A stretch of 64,000 nt of DNA from Lysobacteraceae bacterium NML91-0213 (GTDB lineage: Bacteria > Pseudomonadota > Gammaproteobacteria > Xanthomonadales > Xanthomonadaceae): contig NWQL01000001.1 in assembly GCA_002798175.1 (NCBI GenBank), positions 269,078 through 333,077 of the forward strand, read 5' to 3'. The position numbers and the translations under genes are program-made. A model generated the notes under the pieces. The model saw only the letters and a list, made by a program, of their open reading frames with translations. It had not been told where the DNA came from and did no database searches. Position 1 is the stretch's first letter, and each line of letters starts with the position of its first letter. This document shows, in pieces, positions 1-8,328 of this stretch.

Positions 1-86
1 TCATCAAGCGCCGGGCCTACGGCTACCGCGATCAGGAGTACTTCTTCCTGAAGATCCGCGCAGCCTTCCCCGGTAATACGCGATGA
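1..86 (+). CDS. C-terminal end of a probable ISL3-family transposase (cut by the window edge)
   Basis: Only the last 27 codons and the TGA stop of a reading frame are visible, in frame from base 3. The tail contains RRAYGYRDQEYFFLKIR and ends AAFPGNTR, which I recognise from memory as the C-terminus of ISL3 (IS204/IS1001/IS1165-type) transposases. The assignment rests on that short segment only. Whether the element is complete or a remnant cannot be judged, because its body and left end lie outside the window and no clear terminal inverted repeat was seen just after the stop. Confidence 0.5.
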   Translation, partial: IKRRAYGYRDQEYFFLKIRAAFPGNTR

Positions 87-228
87 ACCTCTTTTCTTGG
101 GTTTTCTCCCGAGCCCGGGGCAAAGGACCAGAGCGGATTGGTCCCTCCGTCCGTAGCCGCTCCGTCGCGATCGGCGCTACCCGTCGCGCGCACGGGGGGG
201 GTGCTCCCCCGGCCGAAGTCCGCGTCCA

Positions 229-282
229 GCTACCACGGCCGGCCGCCGGCCATCCATGGCCGGCTGTCCGCACACCCCCCTG
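229..282 (+). repeat. REP-like palindromic repeat, copy 1
   Basis: The core at 245-264 is a 9-bp stem with a 2-base loop (GCCGGCCAT, CC, ATGGCCGGC). It is flanked by GCTACCAC on the left and a C-rich run ending CCCCCCTG on the right. The whole unit of about 52 bases reappears inverted at 425-476 with few differences. The CTAC/GTAG-type edge next to a hairpin resembles REP elements of Stenotrophomonas and relatives; that family name is an inference. Confidence 0.6.
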
Positions 283-424
283 TGCACGCGACGGGTTCCT
301 GCGTCCGTCGGCCTCGGCACGGAGATCAACAGCAGATGACGACGGGCCTCCCCCCCACAGCGTTCTTCGTCGTTGATTTTGATCTTCCCCCGGTCCGACG
401 ACAGCCCGGAGCCCGCCGCGGACG

Positions 425-476
425 CAGGGGGATGTCCAGAGCCGGCCATGGATGGCCGGCGGCCGGATGTGGTAGC
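425..476 (-). repeat. REP-like palindromic repeat, copy 2 (inverted relative to copy 1)
   Basis: On the minus strand this reads GCTACCAC, then a CCGGCCG-rich arm, the hairpin core at 441-460 (GCCGGCCAT, GG, ATGGCCGGC on the plus strand) and a C-rich run, matching copy 1 almost base for base. The two copies face each other across about 140 bases. The rest of 87-590 shows no supportable gene: reading frames there look like high-GC noise. Confidence 0.6.
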
Positions 477-544
477 AGGACGCGGAGATATCCGGCTGGG
501 CATCCCCCTGTGGCCGTGGCGGGCTGCCTGGACTCACACTGGTG

Positions 545-560
545 TCCCCCCGGTGGGGGG
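545..560. terminator. Small GC palindrome before prmC
   Basis: CCCCCCGGTGGGGGG is an inverted repeat of C and G runs about 30 bases before the prmC start. No T run follows it. It could end transcription coming from the repeat region or lie in the prmC leader; the role is unproven. Confidence 0.25.
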
Positions 561-590
561 AAGGCCCTCTTTGCCCGATACGATGTGCGC

Positions 591-1472
591 ATGACGACGC
601 CTGCAATTCCGCAAGACCCCGCGCCGCGGCTCGACGCCGTGCTGCGCGAGGCCGGCGCGCGCATCGGCGCGGTCGATGCCGAATGGCTGCTGCTGCACGT
701 GCTGCAACGCCCGCGCAGCTGGCTGTACGCCCATGCCGACGCGCCGTTGGACGCTGCCGCCCGGCAGCGGTTCGAAGCGCTGCTGGAACGGCGCGCAGCG
801 GGCGAGCCGGTGGCCTACCTCACTGGGAGGCGCGGCTTCTGGTCGCTCGACCTGGCCGTGACCCCGGACACGCTGATCCCGCGCGAGGACACCGAGCGGC
901 TGGTCGAACTGGCGCTGGAGCGGCTGCCGGCCGGTGCCCCGGCGGCCGTGGCCGATCTCGGCACCGGCAGCGGCGCGATCGCGCTGGCGGTCGCCCGCGA
1001 GCGGCCCCGGGCCCGGGTGGTGGCAACCGATCGCAGCGCGGCGGCACTGGCGGTGGCCACCGCCAACGCAGCCTGCGCCGGACTTGGGAACGTGGAATTC
1101 ATCCACGGCGACTGGTTCGAACCGCTGGCCGGCCGGCGGTTCGACCTCATCGCCAGCAATCCGCCGTATATCCGCAACGACGACCCGCACCTGGCCGAGG
1201 GTGACCTGCGCTTCGAGCCCGCGACGGCGCTGGCCTCGGGTGCCGATGGACTCGAAGACATCCGCCGTATCGTCGCCAGCGCGCCGGCACACCTGCGCCC
1301 CGGAGGCTGGCTACTGCTCGAGCACGGCCACGACCAGGGCCACGCGGTCCGCGCGCTGCTGCGCGCCGCGGGATTGGTCGATGTGGAGACCGGCACCGAC
1401 CTCGAGGGGCGCGACCGCGTCGGGCTCGGGCGCCTCGCCGGTGCGGCATCCGGGCCCGGGAGCGGCTGGTAG
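591..1472 (+). CDS. prmC: Peptide chain release factor N5-glutamine methyltransferase PrmC (HemK)
   Basis: The 293-residue product should methylate the glutamine of the GGQ motif in release factors RF1 and RF2, using S-adenosylmethionine in the cytoplasm. An N-terminal helical substrate-binding domain (about 1-80) precedes a Rossmann methyltransferase domain. The SAM-binding motif DLGTGSG is at 122-128, and the catalytic NPPY motif that holds the target glutamine is at 190-193. The ATG at 591 was chosen because the in-frame sequence upstream runs through the repeat region and has no protein-like character. prmC stands alone here; its substrate gene prfA lies 28 kb away on the other strand. 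Length fits the family. Confidence 0.95.
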   Translation: MTTPAIPQDPAPRLDAVLREAGARIGAVDAEWLLLHVLQRPRSWLYAHADAPLDAAARQRFEALLERRAAGEPVAYLTGRRGFWSLDLAVTPDTLIPREDTERLVELALERLPAGAPAAVADLGTGSGAIALAVARERPRARVVATDRSAAALAVATANAACAGLGNVEFIHGDWFEPLAGRRFDLIASNPPYIRNDDPHLAEGDLRFEPATALASGADGLEDIRRIVASAPAHLRPGGWLLLEHGHDQGHAVRALLRAAGLVDVETGTDLEGRDRVGLGRLAGAASGPGSGW

Positions 1473-1502
1473 ACTGCCGCGTTTTCGCAGGAGCCCCCGC
1501 CC

Positions 1503-2450
1503 ATGCGCGCGCTGTATCCCGAGATCGAACCGTTCGACACCGGCAGCCTCCGTGTCGATGACCGCCACACGCTCTACTACGAGCAGAGCGGCAACCCGAA
1601 GGGCAAGCCGGTGGTGTTGCTGCACGGCGGGCCGGGGGGCGGCAGCAATCCGAAGATGCGCCGCTTCCACGATCCGGCGAAGTACCGCATCGTGCTGTTC
1701 GACCAGCGCGGTGCCGGGCGCTCGACGCCATATGCCGATCTCGTCGACAACACCACCTGGGACCTCGTCGCCGACATCGAGAAGCTGCGCGAGCACCTCG
1801 GCATCGAGCGCTGGCAGGTGTTCGGCGGCTCATGGGGCTCGACGCTGGCGCTGGCCTATGCGCAGACGCACGCGCGCCGGGTGACCGAGCTGGTGCTGCG
1901 CGGCATCTTCATGCTGCGTCGCTGGGAGCTGGAGTGGTTCTACCAGGAAGGCGCCTCGCGGCTGTTTCCGGAAGCCTGGGAGCACTACGTCGCCGTGATC
2001 CCGGAGAGCGAGCGCGGCGACATGATCGCCGCCTTCCACGCCCGCCTGACCTCCGACGACGAGGCCACGCGCCTGGCCGCGGCCCGCGCATGGAGCGTGT
2101 GGGAAGGCGCGACCTCGTTCCTGCACGTGGACGAGGATTTCGTGCACGGCCACGACGACCCGCATTTCGCGCTGGCGTTCGCCCGCATCGAGAACCACTA
2201 CTTCGTCAACGGCGGCTTCTTCGAGGTCGACGACCAGCTGCTGCGCGACATCTACCGCATCGTCGACATCCCCGGCGTCATCGTGCACGGCCGCTACGAC
2301 GTGGTGTGCCCGGTGCAGAACGCGTGGGACCTGCATCGCGCGTGGCCGAAGTCGGAGCTGGTGATCACCGCGGCGTCGGGCCATTCGGCGTTCGAGGCCG
2401 AGAACATCGACGCGCTGGTGCAGGCCACCGACCGCTTCGCCAACGCCTGA
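1503..2450 (+). CDS. pip: Proline iminopeptidase (prolyl aminopeptidase, family S33)
   Basis: This 315-residue alpha/beta hydrolase should remove N-terminal proline from peptides in the cytoplasm. The oxyanion-hole motif HGGPGGG is at 41-47 and DQRGAGRS at 67-74. The nucleophile elbow GGSWGS places the catalytic serine at 110, and the partners fit Asp266 (RYDVVCP) and His294 (SGHSAFE). The GGSWGSTLALAY segment is characteristic of prolyl aminopeptidases. The gene starts 30 bases after prmC with GGAG-like sequence just upstream, so the two may be co-transcribed. Confidence 0.95.
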   Translation: MRALYPEIEPFDTGSLRVDDRHTLYYEQSGNPKGKPVVLLHGGPGGGSNPKMRRFHDPAKYRIVLFDQRGAGRSTPYADLVDNTTWDLVADIEKLREHLGIERWQVFGGSWGSTLALAYAQTHARRVTELVLRGIFMLRRWELEWFYQEGASRLFPEAWEHYVAVIPESERGDMIAAFHARLTSDDEATRLAAARAWSVWEGATSFLHVDEDFVHGHDDPHFALAFARIENHYFVNGGFFEVDDQLLRDIYRIVDIPGVIVHGRYDVVCPVQNAWDLHRAWPKSELVITAASGHSAFEAENIDALVQATDRFANA

Positions 2451-2513
2451 CGGGGCTGGCCGCGCGGCGCGATGCTGGCCGCGGCTGTTGTCCGGCGCAG
2501 GGTGCGCGGCGGA

Positions 2514-3518
2514 TCAGTGGCGGTCGGAAATGCCGAGCCGCGGCGCGCCGTCCCGCGCGGCTTCGGCCGCCGCGGCGGCGAGGATTCCGGCATGGGTCAT
2601 CCCGTCGACCCGGTCGCGGATGTCGACGATGGTCGGCAGGCCGCCCGGGTAACGCCGGTTCATGTCGGCGACGCTGCCCATTCCGGCGAGCGCGATCTGC
2701 ATGACCGCGAGCTGCAAACGCAGGCGCTCCGGGTCCGGAAGTGCGTCCATCATCCTGGCGAAGCTCTCGCGCGCCGCGGCGTCGCTGCTGCCATCGATGC
2801 GTAGTGCCGTACCGACCAGGGCGAGGGTGAGCGGCATCCGTACGATGACGGGCCGACGTTCCAGGTTGGTCGCTGCCGGCAGATAGCGGGTGTCGTCGCT
2901 GACGAAGCGATGCGCCCAGGCGCCGTCGGCGCCTGCGGGCGTCGCGTCCACCACGCTGACGTCGCGGGGCACGCCATCACGATCGATGGTGAGCTCCACG
3001 ACCACCGATTGCGCAGGGTTCGAGCCACCGTACGCCGGCCCGGGTTCGAACGGGCTGCCGACGGGTCGCCACCATTGCGTCAGCTGCTCGTACTCGACAC
3101 GTAGCGGCGCCTGCGTCGATGCGGCAACCGGCGGCGGGCCCATTGTCATGGTCGTAGCGGTGCGCACCGCGGTGCGGGCGGCGTTGGCGTCGGTCGGGTG
3201 GTAGCGGTACTGCTCGAGCATGTACACCGCCCAGTCCGCACTGGCGGATTCCGGGTCGTGCCGCAGTACCTCCACATCACGGACCTTGCCGTCCCGGTCG
3301 ATGGTGTAGGCCAGAGCCACTTCGCGGGCAATGCCGTCGCGCGTCCATCGGCGGGCGTCTTCAGCGGGGATCTCACGGACGACCTGGTCCTGCGCGACCT
3401 TCCAGTAAAGGCTGGTGTCGTTCCCGTCGATCGTCCGTGGATCCGCGGCGGTGGCCGCGGCGGACATGCCGGCAAGCGCCAGCGCAACCACGAGGGTCGG
3501 GACGGGGATGCGGTCCAT
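2514..3518 (-). CDS. Periplasmic protein with two TonB C-terminal-like modules
   Basis: The 334-residue product begins with a signal peptide (residues 1 to about 24, ending TAA). Two similar segments follow: YTIDRDGKVRDVEVL near residue 71 and LTIDRDGVPRDVSVVDATP near residue 177. This TIDRDG-x-x-RDV pattern is typical of TonB C-terminal domains, which contact outer-membrane receptors. There is no N-terminal transmembrane anchor with a proline-rich spacer, as a true TonB would have, so it is probably a soluble periplasmic protein. The remaining 100 residues match nothing I know. AAGGAG lies about nine bases before the ATG. Function is unknown. Confidence 0.7.
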   Translation of the reverse strand: MDRIPVPTLVVALALAGMSAAATAADPRTIDGNDTSLYWKVAQDQVVREIPAEDARRWTRDGIAREVALAYTIDRDGKVRDVEVLRHDPESASADWAVYMLEQYRYHPTDANAARTAVRTATTMTMGPPPVAASTQAPLRVEYEQLTQWWRPVGSPFEPGPAYGGSNPAQSVVVELTIDRDGVPRDVSVVDATPAGADGAWAHRFVSDDTRYLPAATNLERRPVIVRMPLTLALVGTALRIDGSSDAAARESFARMMDALPDPERLRLQLAVMQIALAGMGSVADMNRRYPGGLPTIVDIRDRVDGMTHAGILAAAAAEAARDGAPRLGISDRH

Positions 3519-3559
3519 GCATGGCTCTCCTTGGTGGGCGATACGCGGCGGTTATGGAT

Positions 3560-4120
3560 TCAGGGTGGTGCCGGGCTGCCGTCCGGATTGTGCTCGATCA
3601 TCCACAGCCCCGCCCACAGCTTGAGGTCGAGTTCGTAGCCCTCGCGGTGCTTCTGCATCAGCCAGGCCGGCGCCGCGGCGCGCGGCACGTGGTGGACGAT
3701 GATCTCCTCGTTGCCGACCCCGCCGCCGTCGCCGACCCTGCGCAGGTCACGGGCGCGGGCGAAGGCGATGCGCTCGTTGCTCATGCCCGACGAGGTCGGC
3801 CCGGTCAGCAGGACCTCGACCCGGCCCGGTTCCCAGCCGGTTTCCTCGATCAGTTCCCGGGTCGCCGCAGCCTCCAGCGTGTCACCGGCGTCGTCGTCGC
3901 CGACCAGGCCCGCGGGCATCTCGATGGTTGGCGCACCCAGTGCCATCCGGTACTGCTCGACGAACAGCACCTCGTCGGCCGGGGTCACCGCGATGACGAT
4001 GACCGCCAGGCTCTCGGCACTGTGGGTGCGTTCGCAGGCTTCCCATGTGCCGCGGCGCACCAGCCGCAGCCAGTCCCCTTCGTACAGGAGTTCGGTGGGT
4101 GGATCGTCGTGTGTGCTCAT
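3560..4120 (-). CDS. Nudix hydrolase, ADP-ribose pyrophosphatase-like
   Basis: The 186-residue product should hydrolyse a nucleoside diphosphate linked to another group, most likely ADP-ribose or a nucleotide sugar, with Mg2+. The Nudix box is at 74-96 and reads G-x5-D-x7-RELIEETGW. The first acidic position is Asp80 instead of the usual Glu, while the metal-binding REIxEE part is intact. The preceding strand VLFVEQYRMALGAPTIEMPAGLV is typical of the NudF/NudE branch. It sits 41 bases after the TonB-like gene start, in the same direction; no clear shared function. The substrate cannot be fixed from sequence. Confidence 0.85.
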   Translation of the reverse strand: MSTHDDPPTELLYEGDWLRLVRRGTWEACERTHSAESLAVIVIAVTPADEVLFVEQYRMALGAPTIEMPAGLVGDDDAGDTLEAAATRELIEETGWEPGRVEVLLTGPTSSGMSNERIAFARARDLRRVGDGGGVGNEEIIVHHVPRAAAPAWLMQKHREGYELDLKLWAGLWMIEHNPDGSPAPP

Positions 4121-4169
4121 GCGCGCATGCTAGCGCGCGTGGTGGGCGTACCGCGTGGGCGGGGCGGTA

Positions 4170-5132
4170 TCAATAGGCGGCGGCATCGGGCAGCGTCCCC
4201 GGCAGCGCGTCGAGCCCCGCCGCCGTCTGCAGCCGCCGGCGCGTGAGCGGGCCGAAGCGCAGCCGCTCGCACAGCAGGCCCAGCTGGCCGGCATCGGCCG
4301 CGCCGCGATGGAACGGGGCCGCCGCGCCCAGCGGGGCATCGAGCGCGATCGTCGTCAGTTGCCGGCACAGTCGCGCCTGCGCCGCGTGTTCGCGCAGCCG
4401 GGCGGCGGTCTGGCGGGCGCCGCGCAGGCGCAGGAAGGGCACCTCGTCGACCCGCGCCAGCAGGGTTTCCAGGTCGCCGAAGTGCGCCAGCAGCGCCGCC
4501 GCGGTCTTGGCACCAATGCCGGGCACGCCCGGGATGTTGTCGACCGCGTCGCCCGACAGCGCCAGGTAGCAGGGGATCTGGTCGGCACGCACGCCGTGGC
4601 GGGCCGGCACCCCGGCCATGCCCCAGCGCTGGCCGCGGGCGAAGTCCCACTGCTCGTCGTCATCGGCCAGCAACTGCGAGAGATCCTTGTCGGCCGAGAC
4701 CACCACCCCGCGCAGCCCGTGGGTCCGCGCCTGCACCAGCGCGCTGCCGATCAGGTCGTCGGCCTCGTAGCGGACATCGGCCAGCACCACCAGCCCGAGA
4801 GCCTGCGCGAGGGCCTTGCAGTGCGCGAACTGCCGGCGCAGTTCCTCGGGCGCGGGAGGACGGTTGGCCTTGTAGTCGGCGTAGATGGCATTGCGGAAGC
4901 AGCTGTCGAGCGCTTCGTCGAAGGCCACGGCGATATGCCGCGGGCGTTCGCGCTCCAGCAGTTCCAGCAGGAAGCGCGCGAAACCGTGCACGGCGTTGGT
5001 CGGCCAGCCCTCGCCATCGCGGAACTCGTCCGGCATCGAATGCCAGGCGCGGAACACGTACAGGCTGGCGTCGACCAGGTGGACCGGCGGACGGGTCGAC
5101 GGCACGCGGGCCGCAGGAAGCGCTCCACTCAC
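4170..5132 (-). CDS. 5'-3' exonuclease / flap endonuclease (Xni-like, PolI N-domain family)
   Basis: The 320-residue protein resembles the 5'-nuclease domain of DNA polymerase I without a polymerase part. Acidic metal-binding residues fit Asp21 (LVDAS), Asp72 (AFDE), Glu123/Asp125/Asp126 (YEADDLIG), Asp148/Asp150 (SADKD) and Asp195/Asp198 (SGDAVDN). The helix-hairpin-helix DNA-binding segment PGVPGIGAKTAAALL follows at 201-215. It probably trims flaps or RNA primers during replication and repair. The start is GTG at 5132, overlapping the upstream nitroreductase stop by four bases (GTGA), so the two genes are translationally coupled. Confidence 0.9.
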   Translation of the reverse strand: MSGALPAARVPSTRPPVHLVDASLYVFRAWHSMPDEFRDGEGWPTNAVHGFARFLLELLERERPRHIAVAFDEALDSCFRNAIYADYKANRPPAPEELRRQFAHCKALAQALGLVVLADVRYEADDLIGSALVQARTHGLRGVVVSADKDLSQLLADDDEQWDFARGQRWGMAGVPARHGVRADQIPCYLALSGDAVDNIPGVPGIGAKTAAALLAHFGDLETLLARVDEVPFLRLRGARQTAARLREHAAQARLCRQLTTIALDAPLGAAAPFHRGAADAGQLGLLCERLRFGPLTRRRLQTAAGLDALPGTLPDAAAY

Positions 5133-5722
5133 GCCGGGGTCCAGTCCGTGAGCAGGGCGGCCGGATCGGGTCGGGCCCGCTCGGGCACGTCGGCGCGCGG
5201 CGTGCCCAGGTGGATGAAGCCGGCGATGCGTTCGTCAGGGCCCAGCCCGAGCACCGCCATCACCTCGGCGTCGAAGGCCGGCCAACCGGTGAGCCAGGTG
5301 CCCCCATAGCCCAGGGCTTGCGCGGCCTGCAGAACGGCGAAGCACACACAGCCGGCGGTCATGAGCCGCTCGGTATCGGGAATCGTGTCGGCCGGGTCGA
5401 GCACCGCGATCACCGCCAGCACCAGTGGCGCATGCGCGAAGCGCTGGCGATCCTTGTCGATCGCCGCCTCCGCGGCCTCCGGACGCAGGCGCATGCCGAT
5501 CGCCGCCACCGCCTCGCCCAGCGCATGCCGGGCATCGCCCTCGATGCGCAGGAAGCGGAACGGCACCCGTTTGCCATGGTCGGGCACGCGCACCGCCGAG
5601 CGCAGGATCCGCAACAGGGTGGCGGCGTCCGGGGCGGGATCTTCGAGCTGCCGGGCAGGGGTCGATCGGCGCCGGTCCAGGCACTCCAGGGCGGCGTCTT
5701 CAGCGGCATTTGGGATTGGCAT
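5129..5722 (-). CDS. Nitroreductase family FMN-dependent oxidoreductase (YdjA-like)
   Basis: The 197-residue product belongs to the small FMN nitroreductases that reduce nitro groups or quinone-like substrates with NAD(P)H. The FMN-phosphate contact RRRSTPARQL is near the N-terminus, and the LQAAQALGYGGTWLTGW segment in the C-terminal half is typical. The physiological substrate is unknown. An in-frame ATG at 5743 would add seven residues; I prefer 5722 because its N-terminus fits the family. It is co-directional with the exonuclease gene and divergent from the DUF1631 gene at 5801. Confidence 0.85.
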   Translation of the reverse strand: MPIPNAAEDAALECLDRRRSTPARQLEDPAPDAATLLRILRSAVRVPDHGKRVPFRFLRIEGDARHALGEAVAAIGMRLRPEAAEAAIDKDRQRFAHAPLVLAVIAVLDPADTIPDTERLMTAGCVCFAVLQAAQALGYGGTWLTGWPAFDAEVMAVLGLGPDERIAGFIHLGTPRADVPERARPDPAALLTDWTPA

Positions 5723-5800
5723 CACAGACGTTCCACGCGCCATTCAGGATGGTATGCACATTCCGCCGTCATTCGATGGCGAGCGTGTATTGTCCCCCGA

Positions 5801-8185
5801 ATGAACAGTCTCGACGACCTTGCGGCAAGGCGTCCGGCGCGTACCGGTAGTGCGCGCGGGCCCGAGCGCGTGCTCGAGACCCTGCAACGCGATGCCGTGA
5901 CCGAGCTGGTCGGGGTGATGTCGGGCTTCTGGAGCACGATCGAGGAGCAGGTGCGCATCGCCGCACTCGCCGGTCACGACTTCAGCGCCGCCCAGGAGGA
6001 CCGGGTCGCGATCATGGCACTGGCGCCGCGTGCGCTGGAACTGGCCACCCGTTACCGCGCGGCGATCGAACTGGCCTTCGCGCACTGGCGCGAGGCCGAG
6101 CCGCGCGAGCCCGAGCGCGAGGGTGCGCTGGAGCTGATGTCGGAAGGGGATCTGGAGATCCACCTGGCCGGGCAGCAGATCACCGAGCTGCTCGACCACC
6201 AGTTCCTGCATCCGCTGACCGAGCTCGACGAGCGTCTGGACGCGCTGGCCCAGGCGCTGGGCCTGAAGGGCCGGCGGATGAACCCGCTGCGCCCCGCGAT
6301 CGCGGTCACCGCCTTCGTGGAACTGTTCGAGGCGGAAGACCTGACGCCGAGCCTGCGCCGGATGGTCTTCCAGCAGTTCGACAAGCGCCTGCCCAAGACG
6401 CTGGGCGACGTGTATGCCAGGGCCAACGCCACCCTGGCCGACGCGGCGTTCGCCGGCAACGCGCCGGCGCCGGGCAGGGCCGCGCCGCCGCGCAGCCCGC
6501 GACCGGCCACACCGGCGACGGAAACGTGGGTGCCCGACGGAGGCACGGTTGAAGCCCGTGACACCGGCGCGCCGACCTTCGACGGTCGCGACGCCGGGGC
6601 AGGCACCCCGACGTTCGGCGGCGTCGCCGAAGCGGCGACCGGTTACCGGATGCCCGCCCCACCGGTCGGCCATGCCGAGGGCCAGCCGCTGCGCTACCGA
6701 GACATCGTGCGCGAGCAGCTGCATGCCTGGCGCCAGCAGGGTGGTTCCACGCTCGCCGGGCGCATGGGGGGCTATTTCAATGGGCCCGAATCCGCACCCG
6801 CGTCCGAAGCCCCCGCCGCCATCGACGGGCAGTTCCTCGCCACCGAGGACATGTTCAACATCGCCTCGCTGCTGCAGGGCGATGACCCTGCGCCGTACGC
6901 ACGCGCGCTCGCCGGCGAGGACAAGCGCCCGCTGGGCGATGTCCTGCGCAGCCAGATCCTGGGCAGCGTGCGCCAACTCGGGCTTGATCCGGAGCGGGTC
7001 CGCTTCAGCGCCGACGAGGAGGATGCGATCGACCTGGTCGGGATCCTGTTCCAGTCGCTGGTCGAGGCCAACGACCTGCTGCAGCGTGCCCGCGCCATGT
7101 ACGGCAAGCTGGTCATGCCCTACCTCAAGGTCGCGCTGGTCGACGATTCGCTGTTCAACCGGCGCTCGCACCCGGCGCGCAAGCTGCTCGACGCGCTGAC
7201 CGAGGCCTGCGACGGCAACAGTGGCGAAACCGCGCGCGACCAGGAAACCCTGGACCACGCCGAGCGCGCGGTCGATCGCGTGGTCGCCGAGTTCCAGGAC
7301 GACGCGGCGATCTTCGAGCTTGCGGCCAGCGAACTGCGCGACCAGCTCGACCAGCAGCGCAAGCGCGCCGAAATCGCCGAGCGGCGCATCGCCGAATCCA
7401 TCTACGGCCGCGAGCGCCTCCAGCTCGCCCGACGCGCCGCCGAGGAGCTGGTGGCGTCGCGGCTTGCCGATCGGCCGATGACCACGGCGGTCGCCCAGTT
7501 CCTCGACGAGCACTGGCGCCACCACCTCACCCAGACCTGGCTGCGCGAAGGCCCCGAGGCCGAGCGTTACCACCTCGCCGTCGGGCTTGGCGACGCCATG
7601 CTGCAGGTCGACGCCGATGCCGCGCAGGTGCGGGGGGCTGCGGTGGCGGCCCAGCTGCTTGCCCTGCAGGCGCCGCTGGGCGAGTGCTACTCCAGCTGCG
7701 GCCTGGATGCCGCCAGCGCCCGCGAGTCGATGGCACGCATCATCGCCGCGCTGGCGATGCCCGACACCGCCCGTAAGGTGCACACGCCGCGGGCCGACGA
7801 GGTCGACGAGTTCGAACAGGACGACGGCCTTCCGCCGCTGCGCCTGGTGGGCGGCACCGACACCCTCGAGTTCGACCCGGCGATTGCCGCGCGCATGCGC
7901 AGGCTGAAGGTTGGCCAGGGCGTGCGCCTGATCGACCGCGCCGGGCACGAGACCGCCGCGCGCATCGCCTGGATCAGCCCGCTGACCTCGCGCTTCCTGC
8001 TGGTCAACCGCCGGGGTGTGCGCAAGCTGGTGGTGTCACCCGAAGAGCTGGCCGCCATGGTCGCCGCCGGGCGCGCCGTGGTGCGCTCGGTGGACGCGCC
8101 GTTCGACGAGGCGATGAAGCAGCTGTGGCAGCGGCTCAACCATGCGCCGCGGATGCCACTCAAGGCCGCGGCCAACGGCGGTTGA
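5801..8185 (+). CDS. DUF1631 family protein, first of two tandem paralogues
   Basis: This large cytoplasmic protein (794 residues, no signal peptide or membrane segment) matches DUF1631, a family sometimes mislabelled thymidine phosphorylase. Residues 1-200 are helical (LETLQRDAVTELVGVMSGFW onwards). Residues about 210-300 form a proline/alanine-rich linker. A long helical core follows, with LPYLKVALVDDSLFNRRSHPARKLL-type sequence near 440-480. The last 110 residues are strand-rich (VGQGVRLID, ARIAWISPLTSRFLLVNRRG), recalling PilZ-type modules, but that likeness is only by eye. The next gene is a shorter paralogue. Function is unknown. Confidence 0.8.
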   Translation: MNSLDDLAARRPARTGSARGPERVLETLQRDAVTELVGVMSGFWSTIEEQVRIAALAGHDFSAAQEDRVAIMALAPRALELATRYRAAIELAFAHWREAEPREPEREGALELMSEGDLEIHLAGQQITELLDHQFLHPLTELDERLDALAQALGLKGRRMNPLRPAIAVTAFVELFEAEDLTPSLRRMVFQQFDKRLPKTLGDVYARANATLADAAFAGNAPAPGRAAPPRSPRPATPATETWVPDGGTVEARDTGAPTFDGRDAGAGTPTFGGVAEAATGYRMPAPPVGHAEGQPLRYRDIVREQLHAWRQQGGSTLAGRMGGYFNGPESAPASEAPAAIDGQFLATEDMFNIASLLQGDDPAPYARALAGEDKRPLGDVLRSQILGSVRQLGLDPERVRFSADEEDAIDLVGILFQSLVEANDLLQRARAMYGKLVMPYLKVALVDDSLFNRRSHPARKLLDALTEACDGNSGETARDQETLDHAERAVDRVVAEFQDDAAIFELAASELRDQLDQQRKRAEIAERRIAESIYGRERLQLARRAAEELVASRLADRPMTTAVAQFLDEHWRHHLTQTWLREGPEAERYHLAVGLGDAMLQVDADAAQVRGAAVAAQLLALQAPLGECYSSCGLDAASARESMARIIAALAMPDTARKVHTPRADEVDEFEQDDGLPPLRLVGGTDTLEFDPAIAARMRRLKVGQGVRLIDRAGHETAARIAWISPLTSRFLLVNRRGVRKLVVSPEELAAMVAAGRAVVRSVDAPFDEAMKQLWQRLNHAPRMPLKAAANGG

Positions 8186-8210
8186 TCCCGCCACCCGGGC
8201 AGAGCTCGGC

Positions 8211-8237
8211 TCAAGTTCACCGGAGCGTTGCCGATAG
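8211..8237 (+). promoter_or_regulatory. Predicted sigma-28 (FliA) promoter of the second DUF1631 gene
   Basis: TCAAGTT at 8211-8217 and GCCGATAG at 8230-8237 are separated by 12 bases. The FliA consensus is TAAAGTT, 12 bases, GCCGATAA, so sequence and spacing differ at only two positions. It lies in the 143-base gap after the first DUF1631 gene and about 90 bases before the start of the second. No other match to both boxes was noticed in the window. It predicts control by the flagellar sigma factor. Confidence 0.65.
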
Positions 8238-8328
8238 CAGCCTGTGTCCCCGCAGGCGTCGACATACGCCGGCACCGTATCGCTTAGGCTAGCGGCGGCC
8301 GCCCGTCGGGGGTGGACAGGCGGAGTCG

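Noticed and set aside
87-590. Several overlapping frames of 70-200 codons before prmC
   Set aside because: All run through the hairpin repeats on both strands, have no ribosome site and show no recognisable protein.
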